Shown piece by piece: positions 37,817 through 47,808 of a DNA stretch of 64,000 bases. The position numbers and the translations under genes were made by a program. Source of the stretch: Mycobacterium sp. JS623 (lineage in GTDB: Bacteria; Actinomycetota; Actinomycetes; Mycobacteriales; Mycobacteriaceae). The stretch is taken from the NCBI RefSeq assembly GCF_000328565.1, contig NC_019966.1:496001-560000 (forward strand), read 5' to 3'. The stretch's first letter is position 1. Every line of letters begins with the position of its first letter. The notes below the pieces were generated by a model. It searched no databases. It had not been told where the DNA came from and worked only from the letters and a program-made list of their open reading frames with translations.

Positions 37817-38614
37817 CTAGGTCGCACGCGCCACACCCTGAATGGTCCGCAGTCGGCCGTCTGCGAGCGCGGCCGTCAGGTTCTTGGCCTTGGTCTCGAA
37901 GTCGGCGACGAATGCATGCAGCCCAAGGGGATTCGTGGGTAGTGCCAATAGCGCCTGCATCAACGCGGCCGCATCCGAGGTCAGATCGGCCCAGTGGTCG
38001 ATCGTGAACCCCGCCGACTCGATGGCGGTCCGCAACGCGTCGGCATTGACAAGGTGGCTTTGCGCTGGCTGATCAGCCCACGGTAACGGGTAGCTGAGTT
38101 CGCCAGTGTCGCCAGAGACGATGTCCCACAGTGCAAGTCGGCATCCGTCGGCCAGTACCCGGCGCGCTTCGCCGTACAGCCGGCCTTTGTCGGCCACATT
38201 CATCTGCACGTGCTGGCTGAAGACGACGTCGAAGGTGGTGTCGGCGAAGGGCAGGGCGGTGACGTCTGCCTGCCGAACGGATATCCGGTCGTCCAGTCCG
38301 ACGAGCCCGTTGAGCCAGCGGGCCGTTTCGCAGTATTCGTCGGTCAGATCGACTGCGGTGACCCGACAGCCGCTGCCGGCTGCGATGAAACGAGCCGTAC
38401 CGCCGACGCCGCTGCCGGCGTCGAGCACACGGTGGTCACGGGTTAGGTCCAGCAGGTCCACCAGTTGGTGCGTGGCGATGCGGCCCATGGTGTGGAAATC
38501 CTCAAGCGGCGCAAGGTCTGCGGGCTGCAGCTGGGTGAGATCCAAACCTGCAGCCACGAGCGCACGTTCGATGCCTTGGCGTGACAAGCCGGTGGAGTAT
38601 TGAGTGTCAATCAT
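37817..38614 (-). CDS. Class I SAM-dependent methyltransferase (UbiE/sterol-type)
   Basis: 265 aa from ATG 38614; ATG 38626 and 38650 are upstream alternatives with no better ribosome-binding site. Motif I is VLDAGSGVGGTARFIA, motif post-I AVDLT, and ADVTALPFADTTFDVVFSQH precedes HVQMNV. The N-terminal helix region (GLSRQGIERALVAAG) is typical of the small-molecule methyltransferases of this group. The substrate is unknown. Confidence 0.85.
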   Translation of the reverse strand: MIDTQYSTGLSRQGIERALVAAGLDLTQLQPADLAPLEDFHTMGRIATHQLVDLLDLTRDHRVLDAGSGVGGTARFIAAGSGCRVTAVDLTDEYCETARWLNGLVGLDDRISVRQADVTALPFADTTFDVVFSQHVQMNVADKGRLYGEARRVLADGCRLALWDIVSGDTGELSYPLPWADQPAQSHLVNADALRTAIESAGFTIDHWADLTSDAAALMQALLALPTNPLGLHAFVADFETKAKNLTAALADGRLRTIQGVARAT

Positions 38615-38665
38615 GCTTGCCAGCATGCACCCAATGGACAAGAAAATCAACTAATAAGACAAGGA

Positions 38666-39046
38666 TTACGTCGATTTGCCTTCGAGTGGGACGCAGTCGT
38701 GCAGGCAGCCTGGGTTCGTCGCGGGCGTCTCGGCTGTGGCGGGTCGGTGCAGCACTGCGCGCGTGGGCGTGACCGTCAGGGTTTCGCCCGCCGTGCCGAG
38801 ACCGTCAACGATCAGCGTGTAACCGCCGGGCTGGCTCGGCGGCCACACGAGGGTGACGCCATTGTGTTGGTCGACGTTCCTACGTGTGGTGTTGCCGATG
38901 GCACCGACATCGAGAATGCCGTCGCTGAGGATCGGTTGGGCCGCAACGGTGTGGGCGCGGTAGTCGTCGCCGACCGTGATCAGGTACGCGAACGTGAAGT
39001 CGGCCAGCGCGTCGGCCAACTGGTCGAGGTCCACCTTGACGCTCAT
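38666..39046 (-). CDS. Pyridoxamine 5'-phosphate oxidase-like (FMN split-barrel) protein
   Basis: 126 aa. The split-barrel pattern is visible in FTFAYLITVGDDYRAHTVAA and GAIGNTTRRNVDQHNGVTLV. It may bind FMN or F420, but no ligand-specific motif is visible. It follows no obvious operon partner: the methyltransferase lies 51 nt downstream and the divergent sapM gene 28 nt upstream. Confidence 0.75.
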   Translation of the reverse strand: MSVKVDLDQLADALADFTFAYLITVGDDYRAHTVAAQPILSDGILDVGAIGNTTRRNVDQHNGVTLVWPPSQPGGYTLIVDGLGTAGETLTVTPTRAVLHRPATAETPATNPGCLHDCVPLEGKST

Positions 39047-39074
39047 GGGCTGAGAGTAGTCCTACACTGCGGTC

Positions 39075-39914
39075 ATGAGGTGCTGGCAATATTGCGCAGC
39101 CGCCGCCGCCGCGATGGTCGTGGCTGTGCATGCTCCCGAGGCGGTCGCGCAAGCCATTCCCGCTCCTGCGCACATTGTGATCGTCGTCGAGGAGAACCAC
39201 TCCAGCGCCAACGTGCTCGGCAACAAGTCCGCGCCGTTCATGAATCAGTTGGCCGCCAACGGCGCACTGATGACGCAGTCGTACGCGGAGACGCATCCGA
39301 GCGAGCCCAACTATCTTGCATTGTTCTCGGGGAGCACCTTTGGGCTGACCTCCGATGCCTGTCCGGTCAACGCGGGGCACGCGCCGAATCTCGGCGCCGA
39401 ACTGATCGCGGCCGGCTACTCGTTCACGGGCTTCTCCGAAGACCTCCCTGCAGTGGGATCGCCTGTGTGCGCCGCGGGCAAGTACGCCAGAAAGCACGCG
39501 CCGTGGGCCAACTTCACCAACGTGCCGCCCGAGACGTCGGTGCCGTTCGGTGCGTTCAACGCACGCACCGACTACGCGAGCCTGCCCACGGTTTCGTTCG
39601 TCATCCCAAATCTCGACAACGACATGCACGACGGCACGATTGCCCAGGCCGACACGTGGCTCGCGAACAACCTGACCCGCTACGCGAATTGGGCTGTCAC
39701 CAACAACAGCCTGCTGATCGTCACCTGGGACGAGGACGATAACGGAGCCAACAATCAGATCCCGACAGTGATCTACGGAGCGCACGTCCGGCCCGGTATC
39801 TACCCCGAGCCGATCAGCCACTACAACGTGCTGTCCACCGTTGAGGAGATGTACGGGATACCCAAGACGGGCCTCGCCGCTAACGCGCCTGCCATCGGCG
39901 ATATCTGGGCTTAG
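39075..39914 (+). CDS. sapM: Secreted acid phosphatase, SapM-like
   Basis: 279 aa with an N-terminal signal peptide (AAAAAAMVVAVHAPEAVAQA). The mature part is close to M. tuberculosis SapM (Rv3310) along its length as I recall it: HIVIVVEENHSSANVLGNKS, AETHPSEPNYLALFSG, GFSEDLPAVGSPVCAAGKYA, TVSFVIPNLDNDMHDG, VTWDEDD and YGAHVRPGIY. SapM dephosphorylates phosphatidylinositol 3-phosphate in macrophages; in a free-living species a role in phosphate scavenging is equally plausible. The stop overlaps the convergent amidohydrolase stop by 4 nt. Confidence 0.88.
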   Translation: MRCWQYCAAAAAAMVVAVHAPEAVAQAIPAPAHIVIVVEENHSSANVLGNKSAPFMNQLAANGALMTQSYAETHPSEPNYLALFSGSTFGLTSDACPVNAGHAPNLGAELIAAGYSFTGFSEDLPAVGSPVCAAGKYARKHAPWANFTNVPPETSVPFGAFNARTDYASLPTVSFVIPNLDNDMHDGTIAQADTWLANNLTRYANWAVTNNSLLIVTWDEDDNGANNQIPTVIYGAHVRPGIYPEPISHYNVLSTVEEMYGIPKTGLAANAPAIGDIWA

Positions 39915-41674
39915 GCGACCGGTGCCGGTTGGCGGCCGCGCACCAGGCGGCCGGGACGTGCGGCCGTCGGCACGCCGTTCTCCGCGATCACTTCGCCGGC
40001 GACGACGGTCGCGACATAGCCGTCGGCAGTCTGGTCCAGGCGACGTCCTCCGGCGGGCAGGTCGTGGGTGATGATCGGTTTGTGTAGCCGCAGCGCCGCA
40101 TGGTCGATGACATTCAGATCGGCCTTGTAGCCCACGGCAATTCGGCCGCGATCGGCCAGCCCTGCGACCCGGGCAGGCACCGACGTCATCATGCGAACCG
40201 CGTCGGGCACATCTAGCCGACCCTTCTGCCGGTCGCGGGCCCAGTGCGCCAGCAGGAACGTCGGATAGCTTGCATCGCAAATCATTCCGTAGTGCGCACC
40301 GCCGTCGCCGAGGCCGAGCACGACGTCGTCGCGGCGGATCAATTCGCCGACGGTGTCAAGGGAGTTGTTCTCGAAGTTCGCCATCGCCACCAGCAGCATG
40401 GCGTGGCCGTCATCGTCGAGTAGTCGGTCGTACGCCTCCTCCATGGGGCTGACGCCGCGTGCCTGCGCCCGCGCGGCAATGGACGTCGACGGATCCGGCT
40501 CGTAGTCGGGATTCTCGGTCAACGGGAAGATCCAATTCCAGGCCTGTGCCAGGTAGAGCAGCGGATGCCCGCCATCGGCAGGCTTGTCGGCAAGGATGCG
40601 AGCCCGCACCTCGGGCTTGCGCATCTCGGCGACGCGTTCGGCCAGCGGCAGATTCGCGATCTCCTGATAGCTGGGGTAGAACACGAACGGATTTCCTGTC
40701 AGCTCCAGCCCGATCACCAAACCGATTGGGCGCGGGAACATTTGGGCCGTGATCGTGGTATCCGGATTGCCGACCGAGTTGTACTTCTCGATCAGCGTGA
40801 TCGCGTCCGGCCAGATCGGATCGCCCGAGTTGCCAGTCGCCAGCGTGAACGTCACAGGCAACCCGTTGTCCTGCGCGGCCTCGAAAACCTGTTGCAGCAC
40901 ATTGGCATAACCGCCGGCGGCGATGTCGGGCACGAATTGGATGAGCCCGCCGCCGCCTTCGGCGACACCGGATGCGATCGCGTCGATCTCGGCCTGCGCA
41001 GCGTTGTACGTCGGGATCAGCTCGCCGCTCGCGGTCTTGTGGAACGAGAACCGCGACGACGCGAACCCGAGCGCGCCGACCTCAATGGCTTCGCGCGCCA
41101 ACGCCTTCATCCGGTCCAGGTCTTCGGGCGTCGCGGGCTCGCGGTCCGCACCGCGCTGGCCCATCACATACACCCGCAGGGGCGAATGCGGTAGGTACGC
41201 GGCGACGTCGATGTCACGTTGCCGCGAGTCCAGCGCGTCCAAATACTGCGGGAACGTCTCCCAGTCCCATGGCAGGCCGTCGACCATCACGACACCGGGG
41301 ATGTCCTCCACACCCGCCATCACATCGACGAGCACCTCGTGGTCATCGGACCGGCACGGCGCAAAGCCGACGCCGCAGTTGCCCATCACCGCGGTGGTGA
41401 CGCCGTGCGCCGACGACGGTGTCATCCGGTCCGACCAGATGGCCTGTCCGTCGTAGTGCGTGTGCAGATCGATGAAGCCGGGGGTGACGAGCAGGCCTGT
41501 CGCGTCGATCTCGCGTGTCCCGGTGCCGTCCACCACGCCGACGGCGGCGATCACCCCGTCCGAGACCGCGACGTCGCCGACGTACGGCCGGCCGCCGAGT
41601 CCGTCGACGATGGTGCCGTGACGAATGATCAGGTCATATGTCGCCGCCGGCGCGGCTCCGGAGTCGTACGCCAT
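39911..41674 (-). CDS. N-acyl-D-amino-acid deacylase-type amidohydrolase
   Basis: 587 aa from ATG 41674 (MAYDSGAAPAATYDLIIRHG); the longer frame is a shadow. It is an amidohydrolase-superfamily metalloenzyme: the HxH metal site is FIDLHTHYDGQ, the D-aminoacylase Cys/metal loop is VMGNCGVGFAPCR, and GLGDGGAHYGMICDASYPTF holds the catalytic Asp region. The C-terminal beta domain is YKADLNVIDHAALRL. The exact substrate (N-acyl-D-amino acid or another cyclic amide) is not fixed by sequence. A homologous type in M. tuberculosis is Rv2913c. Confidence 0.88.
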   Translation of the reverse strand: MAYDSGAAPAATYDLIIRHGTIVDGLGGRPYVGDVAVSDGVIAAVGVVDGTGTREIDATGLLVTPGFIDLHTHYDGQAIWSDRMTPSSAHGVTTAVMGNCGVGFAPCRSDDHEVLVDVMAGVEDIPGVVMVDGLPWDWETFPQYLDALDSRQRDIDVAAYLPHSPLRVYVMGQRGADREPATPEDLDRMKALAREAIEVGALGFASSRFSFHKTASGELIPTYNAAQAEIDAIASGVAEGGGGLIQFVPDIAAGGYANVLQQVFEAAQDNGLPVTFTLATGNSGDPIWPDAITLIEKYNSVGNPDTTITAQMFPRPIGLVIGLELTGNPFVFYPSYQEIANLPLAERVAEMRKPEVRARILADKPADGGHPLLYLAQAWNWIFPLTENPDYEPDPSTSIAARAQARGVSPMEEAYDRLLDDDGHAMLLVAMANFENNSLDTVGELIRRDDVVLGLGDGGAHYGMICDASYPTFLLAHWARDRQKGRLDVPDAVRMMTSVPARVAGLADRGRIAVGYKADLNVIDHAALRLHKPIITHDLPAGGRRLDQTADGYVATVVAGEVIAENGVPTAARPGRLVRGRQPAPVA

Positions 41675-41752
41675 TAGCTGAATGTACGACTTTTGCTTCT
41701 GCTCTTCACGCGAGCGTTCATCGCTGTCGGCGCCACGTGCCAGGATGAGCCC

Positions 41753-42142
41753 GTGATTGACCACATCGGAATCAACTGCGCGGACTGGGACAAAGCGAAG
41801 GCGTTCTACGACAAGGTCCTCGGCGTGTTGGGCTACACCCGGCAGATGGACTTCCAGGTCGCCATCGGATACGGCAAGGACGGCAAGCCCGACTTCTGGA
41901 TCGCCGACATGAGCGCCGGCGACGCGTCGGGGCCCAACCGCGAAAACCACGTCGCGTTCCAGGCCGCAGACACCGACGCGGTCAAGGCCTTTTATGACGC
42001 CGCTCTCGAAACGGGTGCCGAATCTCTGCACGCGCCCCGGCTGTGGCCCCAGTACCACCCCGGTTACTTCGGCGCGTTCGTCCGCGACCCGGACGGCAAC
42101 AACGTCGAAGCCGTCTTCCACGGCGCACAGAGCGGGGTCTGA
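41753..42142 (+). CDS. VOC (glyoxalase fold) family protein
   Basis: 129 aa from GTG 41753, with GGATGAG 6 nt upstream; the frame from 41693 is longer but begins inside the divergent promoter. It starts MIDHIGINCADWDKAKAFYD, continues with HVAFQAADTDAVKAFYDAAL and ends HPGYFGAFVRDPDGNNVEAV. This is the lactoylglutathione-lyase-like single-domain form, with His/Glu ligand candidates at both ends. The substrate is unknown. Confidence 0.82.
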   Translation: MIDHIGINCADWDKAKAFYDKVLGVLGYTRQMDFQVAIGYGKDGKPDFWIADMSAGDASGPNRENHVAFQAADTDAVKAFYDAALETGAESLHAPRLWPQYHPGYFGAFVRDPDGNNVEAVFHGAQSGV

Positions 42143-43234
42143 TCAGGCGGCCTTCGCCTCTACAATGCTGAGGGGCGAGCGTGTCGGCACCACACGAGTC
42201 ATCTGAAAACCTGACTGCTGCAGCAGATTTCGATACTCGTCGGCGGTGCGTTCCCGGCCCGCGTTGTAGATGAGCATCTCCAGATCCATCGTTTTGGCGA
42301 GAAAGTCTCGATCGTGCGGCGGTATCACGCACTCGATCAGTGCGACGGCCGTCCCTGTCCGGGTCGCCGCGCGCACCGTTTTGAGAATCTGGCGGGCCTC
42401 GTCGTCGGGCCAGTCGTGGATGATGTTCTTCAGCACATAGAGGTCCCCGCCGTCGGGAACCGCGTCGAAGAACGAACCTTCGGCGATTCGCACGCGCTCT
42501 GCGACACCGTGATCGCGCAACAGCGGGCCGGCGCCCGCAACCACATGCGGCAGGTCGAAGAGGACGCCCGTCGCGGTTGGAGTCGCTGACAGGATGCCTG
42601 CCAGTAGCCGCCCGTGCCCGCCGGCGACATCCACGATGGTGTGATAGCCGGCGAAGTCGTAAGCGGAAGACACCGCTCCCGCAGCCAACTCGGAGATGTT
42701 CGTCATGGCCGCGTTGAACACGCGATTGAGTTCACCCTGTGTCTCGAGCCAGTCGAAAGCCTCCATGCCACGCAACGTGGGAACGACTGCCTCACCGGTA
42801 CGGATTGCATCCAGGCAGTGGCTCCAATGCTCGCGGTGCTCCGGCGAGCCTTCGAAGCGGGCGAAGTCCGCCATTGAGTCCGGCGCCTCCCACCGCAGGG
42901 TGCGGGCAAGCGCCGTCAGGTCGTAGCGCCCGTCGCGGCGACGGCGGAAGACACCCCGGCTGATCAGCACGCGAAGCAACCGGCCCAGCGCGTCCGGATT
43001 GGCGCCGACCCTGTCCGCCAACTCGTGCAGCCCGAGAGGCCCGTCGGCAAGTGCATCCGCGATGCGCAGGTCGGCCGCAACGGACATGGCGTGGGCCGTA
43101 TTGGCGCCGATGATGAGCTCGGCCATCGCGACCTGCGCGGGAACAAGTGACTGATGCAGCCGCAACAGGTGATGGCGGCCGCGTTGCACTGCGTTTATCA
43201 ACGCCACTGGCGGTGCTATCGACCGGACTTTCAT
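42143..43234 (-). CDS. O-methyltransferase family 2 (winged-helix dimerisation domain)
   Basis: 363 aa. The N-terminal winged-helix dimerisation domain (ADLRIADALADGPLGLHELA, NPDALGRLLRVLISRGVFRR) is followed by a SAM-binding domain with VDVAGGHGRLLAGIL and FDLPHVV. The catalytic region is LKNIIHDWPDDEARQILKTV with the general-base His, then LIECVIPP. It resembles plant-type O-methyltransferases and hydroxyneurosporene methyltransferases. The substrate is unknown. It directly follows, on the opposite strand, the VOC gene (ends adjacent). Confidence 0.88.
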   Translation of the reverse strand: MKVRSIAPPVALINAVQRGRHHLLRLHQSLVPAQVAMAELIIGANTAHAMSVAADLRIADALADGPLGLHELADRVGANPDALGRLLRVLISRGVFRRRRDGRYDLTALARTLRWEAPDSMADFARFEGSPEHREHWSHCLDAIRTGEAVVPTLRGMEAFDWLETQGELNRVFNAAMTNISELAAGAVSSAYDFAGYHTIVDVAGGHGRLLAGILSATPTATGVLFDLPHVVAGAGPLLRDHGVAERVRIAEGSFFDAVPDGGDLYVLKNIIHDWPDDEARQILKTVRAATRTGTAVALIECVIPPHDRDFLAKTMDLEMLIYNAGRERTADEYRNLLQQSGFQMTRVVPTRSPLSIVEAKAA

Positions 43235-43387
43235 GGGCCTACCTCTCTCGTCTTTGTGTCGAGTCGAGGATGCGGCGCGGACGGCGCACCATCATCGGCC
43301 AGAAGGCGCAACGAATCGGCGACGGCACGCAAAATGTGCGCGGTTTCGCTGATGTTGTGGCGCTGACGACCGTCGATGCTGGCTAAC

Positions 43388-46300
43388 ATGAGCGAGATCG
43401 ACCCACGCGCGGACACGCCGCCGGTGGATGGAAGTGACTTGGGCGTGAGCGAGCTACCGACCGGAACGGTGACGCTCCTACTCGCTGATATCGAGGGATC
43501 CACTGCGCTGTGGGAAACACAGCCCCAGGAAATGGCCAAAGCCGTCGCGCGCCTCGATCACACACTGGCCCAAATCATTGCCGCGCATGGCGGGGTGCGT
43601 CCGGTTGAGCAGGGTGAAGGCGACAATCTCGTTGTCGCGTTCAACCGTGGCAGTGACGCGGTGGCATGCGCCCTCGACCTTCATGGCACCGCTGGCGCCG
43701 ATCCGGCTGCGCATCGGTCTGCACACCGGCGAGGTCCAGTTGCGCGACGAGAACAACTACATCGGCACGACCATCAACAGGACCGCACGCATCCGCGACT
43801 TGGGACACGGCGGCCAGACGGTGCTGTCCGGCGCAACGGAGGGGATCGTCGCCGACCATCTGCCGGCCGGCGCATGGCTGCTTCCGCTGGGCAGCCACCA
43901 GCTGCGGGGTCTTCGCCGCCCCGAGCGGGTCATCCAGCTGTGCCATCCCGACCTGAACAACCAGTTTCCACCCCTGCGAGTTCATGCCGCATTGTCGGAG
44001 GGACTGCCACACCAGTTGACGAGCTTCGTCGGTCGCACGGCGCAAATAGCGGAGCTTTCCCGCCTCGTCGCCGAGAATCGACTGGTCACCCTGACCGGCG
44101 CGGGCGGTTCGGGCAAGACCCGCCTCGCGGTACAGGTCGCCAGCCAGATAGCCGGCGAATTCCGCGACGGCGCACACTACGTCGACCTCGCGCCGATCAC
44201 CGAACCCGACCTCTTGCCGATGACGGCGGCCCGCGCACTCGGCCTGCCCGATGTGCCCGGACGCTCCGCGACCGACTCTCTGCTGCGCTTCATCGCCGAC
44301 CGGCCGATGCTGCTGATCCTGGACAACTGCGAGCATCTCCTGGATGCGACGGCCGAACTGGTCGCCGCCATGCTCGCAGCCTGCCCGGCCGTGACGGTGC
44401 TGGCGACCAGCCGTGAGGCGATCGGGATGGCCGGGGAAGCGATCTGGCGCGTGTCGTCGCTGTCGATCACCGACGAGGCGGTTGAGCTGTTCACCGACCG
44501 CGCTCGCCTGGTCAGGCCGGAATTCGCGATCACCGACGACAACGCCGCCACCGTGACGGAGATCTGTCGGCGCCTTGACGGCATGCCGCTGGCGATAGAG
44601 CTGGCCGCGGCGCGAGTGCGGGCGCTGTCGGTCACCGACATCCTCGCCGGCCTGCATGACCGGTTCCGCATCCTGACCGGTGGCGCGCGCGGCGCGGTCC
44701 GACGCCAACAGACGCTGCGCGCCTCGGTGGATTGGTCGCACGCGCTGCTCACCGACGTCGAACGCATTGTCTTCCGCCGGTTGGCGGTGTTTCGCGGCGG
44801 CTTTCACCTCGACGCCGCCGAGGCGGTAGCCGCCGACGATTACGTGCAGGCCCACCAAGTGCTCGACGAGCTCACGCTGCTGGTCGACAAGTCGCTCGTG
44901 ATCGCCGAAAACACCAGCGGTGCAACGCGATACCGGTTGCTCGAGACGGTTCGCCAGTACGCGCTGGAAAATCTCGGCGACTCCGGCGAATCCGATACGG
45001 TGCGCGTCCGGCACCGAGACCACTACGCACGTCTGGCGGATCTCGTCGACCAGCCAAGCCCCGAACGCCAACGGTACGTCGAGCAGGCGGACATCGAAAT
45101 CGACAATATGCGAGCCGTATTCACGTGGAGCTGCAACGTCGGCGACGACGAGGGGGCGTTGCGCCTGGCGTGCAGTCTGCAGCGGCTGTGGATGTGCAGC
45201 GGGCGCGCTCAGGAAGCCCTGTCGTGGATCAACACGGTGCTCTCTGACCCATCTCAGCCGCCTGCAGACGTGACACCGGCGATGTACGCGCGAGCGCTTG
45301 CCGACCAGGCGATCATCACCGCGGCAGTGGGCGCCCCTGAAGGGATGGAAATGCCCGAGCGGGCGCTGGCGATCGCCCGGGAGGTTGATGACATCGGCCT
45401 TTTGATCCGGTCCCTCGTCGCGTGCGGTAGCACCGGCGCTTTTCAAGCCGAGGTTGCTCATCCCTACCTCGACGAGGCGGAGGGACTGGCCCGCGAATGT
45501 GACGACAACTGGCAATTGAGCCAGATCCTGTGGTGGCAGGCCTATGTCGCGATACATGACGGCGATCTGCGCGCCGCACTCAAGTTCGGAGAAGAGGGAC
45601 GTGAGCTGGCCGACGAAATCGGCGACCGGCTGGTCTCGTGGATGTGCCGCTTCTGGGGGCTGGCCACGGCACGGTTCATGCGAGGCGAACTGGCGACAGC
45701 GATCGCACTCTTCAATCAGCTGCTGGCAGAGGGCGACGCGAATCACAGCTTGACCATGGTGGCCGCCTGCCAGGCCCACCGGGGCCACACCCTGGCGTGG
45801 ATGGGAGAACCGGAAGCCGCGCAAGCGGCGGCGCGCGCCGCATTGACGGCCACATCGGAACTCGGCGGTCTGTGGGAGGCCCTCTGCAACGCGCCGTTGG
45901 CTGCGGCACAACTTGCGGCGGGCGATGTCGCGGCCGCGCTGACGGCCGGCACCTGCGCCGCCGAGCAATTCCGCGCAATCGGTGGGCTCAGGATGGTGGC
46001 CATCAATCCGATAGTCGATGTGGCGCTGGCAGACGGTGACATCGTCGCGGCGCGCCGATGGGCCGACGACGCCGTGTCCGTGTCAGTCGGCTGCCACACT
46101 GCGGTGGCGCTGGCGTCTCGTGCCCGGGTGGTCGCCGACGACGGTGACCGGGAATATGCAGAGCGTGACGCCCGTGATGCACTGGCCGCGGCAGCCGCGA
46201 CGGACGCACACCTGATCACCGCGGACGCCCTGGAATGCCTTGCCGGACTCGCCTGTGATGGCGGCAGCCACTGTGAAGCGGCGCGGCTCTACGGTGCTGC

Positions 46301-46691
46301 CGACGCGGTCCGTAACGAAACCGGCGCGGTCAGGTTCAAGGTCCACGAGCACGGATATGCCAGCAGCGTCGACGCGGTTCGTGAAGCATTGGGCCACAGC
46401 GACTTTGACGCCACGTGGGCGCAAGGCGCGGCAATGTCGACTGTCGAGGCCATCGCCTATGCTCGCCGCGGTCACGGTGAACGGAAGCGGCCGGCCAGTG
46501 GCTGGGATGCATTGACGCCCACCGAACGTGACGTGGTGCGTCTTGTCGGTGAAGGGCTGGCCAATAAGGAGATAGCGAAACGGCTTTTCGTTTCGCCGCG
46601 CACCGTACAAAGCCATCTCACCCATGTCTACAACAAGCTGGGCGTCAACTCGCGGGTGCAACTCGCACAAGAGGCCGCGCGACACGGCTGA
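43388..46691 (+). pseudogene. Class III cyclase / NB-ATPase / LuxR regulator, frameshifted
   Basis: Homologous to large mycobacterial regulators such as Rv0386, Rv1358 and Rv2488c. The N-terminal part starts at ATG 43388 and reads TGTVTLLLADIEGSTALWET to CALDLH at about 43681. The family sequence then continues in a different frame from ATG 43683 (MAPLAPIRLRIGLHTGEVQL), so one base must be skipped at 43682, or two bases are missing. Downstream everything is intact: Walker A TGAGGSGKTRLAV, LLILDNCEHLLDA, a long helical repeat region, and the C-terminal LuxR HTH (LTPTERDVVRLVGEGLANKE, RTVQSHLTHVYNKLGV). It is a real indel, a sequencing error, or two separate proteins. The 1003-residue downstream part could still act as an ATPase/LuxR regulator. 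Confidence 0.8.
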
Positions 46692-46712
46692 CGCACAGGC
46701 TAGCGTCATGGC

Positions 46713-47228
46713 ATGGCTGACTCCGATCTGGCAGCGGTGCGGGAGCTACTGCGCGACTCATTCACCCGGCTCATCGAGCACGTCGAGGACCTCACCGACG
46801 GGTTGACCGACGAGGCCGCCTTCTTCCGGCCGACCGGCACAGCCAACAGCATCGCCTGGCTGATCTGGCACAGCGCCCGCCAGCATGACGCGCAGCTCTG
46901 CCACATCGCAGGCACCGAGCAGGTGTGGACGCGCGACGGCTGGGTCGACCGGTTCGGCCTCGACCTCCCTCGCGATGCGCACGGCTATGGCCACACCCCT
47001 GAGGAGGTCGGCAAGGTGCGCGCATCGGCCGACCTGCTGGCCGGCTACTACCACGCGGTGCACAAGGTGACGCTGGAATACATTGCTTCGGTGACCGCCG
47101 AGGAGCTGAGCCGCGTCGTCGACGAGAACTGGAATCCGCCTGTAACAGCCAGCGTGCGACTGGTCAGCATCATCGATGACTCTGCCCAGCACCTCGGACA
47201 GGCCGCATACGTGCGGGGCATCACCTGA
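46713..47228 (+). CDS. DinB/DUF664-type metalloprotein
   Basis: 171 aa four-helix-bundle protein of the DinB superfamily. Probable metal ligands are His in SIAWLIWHSARQHDAQ and in the C-terminal SIIDDSAQHLGQAAYVRG. Many actinobacterial members use mycothiol as cofactor for thiol transfer; that role is inferred from the family. It lies 21 nt after the regulator gene and 32 nt before the PAP2 gene. Confidence 0.85.
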   Translation: MADSDLAAVRELLRDSFTRLIEHVEDLTDGLTDEAAFFRPTGTANSIAWLIWHSARQHDAQLCHIAGTEQVWTRDGWVDRFGLDLPRDAHGYGHTPEEVGKVRASADLLAGYYHAVHKVTLEYIASVTAEELSRVVDENWNPPVTASVRLVSIIDDSAQHLGQAAYVRGIT

Positions 47229-47260
47229 TTCGGCTGTGGCCACCCGTCGCGCTCGTCGCG

Positions 47261-47755
47261 ATGGTGGCGCTCGGCTTGGCGGTGGGGCGCGGCTCTACCC
47301 CGATGGACGACTGGTTCCATCGACATGGAAGCCACGTTCGTTTTCTGACGTTTCTCGTCAGCCCGTGGATCCTGGCATCGGTGGTGGTTGTCACGCTCGC
47401 CGTTGCGGTGTACCGGGGGCGGTATCGATTGGCGGTAGCGACGGCCTTGTGTCCGGTTCTCGCGATGGGCCTCGCCCGGTTGCTGAAGCCCCTTTTCGGC
47501 CGTGAACGGCAATCAGGCTTGGCGTACCCGAGCGGTCACACCGCGACGCTCGTCGTGGTGATGGGGATGGTCGTGTTGGCGGCAGGCGCCGCGTTGTGGG
47601 TGGTGTTGATTGCGGTCACGTACTGCATGCTGGGCATGTTGGGCGTGGGGGTGTCGTTCCATTACTTCACCGACACCGTTGGCGGGCTGCTGCTCGGGGT
47701 ATCGGTCGTAGGTGTGGCGGCCCTCGTATTGCGACACGCAGCCCACCGGACTTGA
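47261..47755 (+). CDS. PAP2-family membrane phosphatase
   Basis: 164 aa with about five transmembrane helices. The PAP2 catalytic pattern is RLLKPLFGRERQ, then AYPSGHTATLVV, then GVSFHYFTDTVGGLLLG with the final His and Asp. The first motif has Arg-Glu-Arg in place of the usual Arg-Pro. It probably dephosphorylates lipid phosphates or isoprenyl diphosphates at the membrane. The ATG at 47261 has no visible Shine-Dalgarno sequence and may be coupled to the DinB gene. Confidence 0.85.
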   Translation: MVALGLAVGRGSTPMDDWFHRHGSHVRFLTFLVSPWILASVVVVTLAVAVYRGRYRLAVATALCPVLAMGLARLLKPLFGRERQSGLAYPSGHTATLVVVMGMVVLAAGAALWVVLIAVTYCMLGMLGVGVSFHYFTDTVGGLLLGVSVVGVAALVLRHAAHRT

Positions 47756-47808
47756 CACGTGTCAACCCCGGTGCGATCTGCGTCACAGCCGGTAGTTACC
47801 ATGAGGCC

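Noticed and set aside
40880..42121. N-terminal extension of the D-aminoacylase-type gene to 42121
   Set aside because: The extension is antisense to the VOC gene and the amidohydrolase fold begins just after ATG 41674.
43641..45968. 775-residue minus-strand frame antisense to the regulator
   Set aside because: Its composition is that of a GC-rich shadow; the plus-strand frame carries Walker and LuxR motifs.
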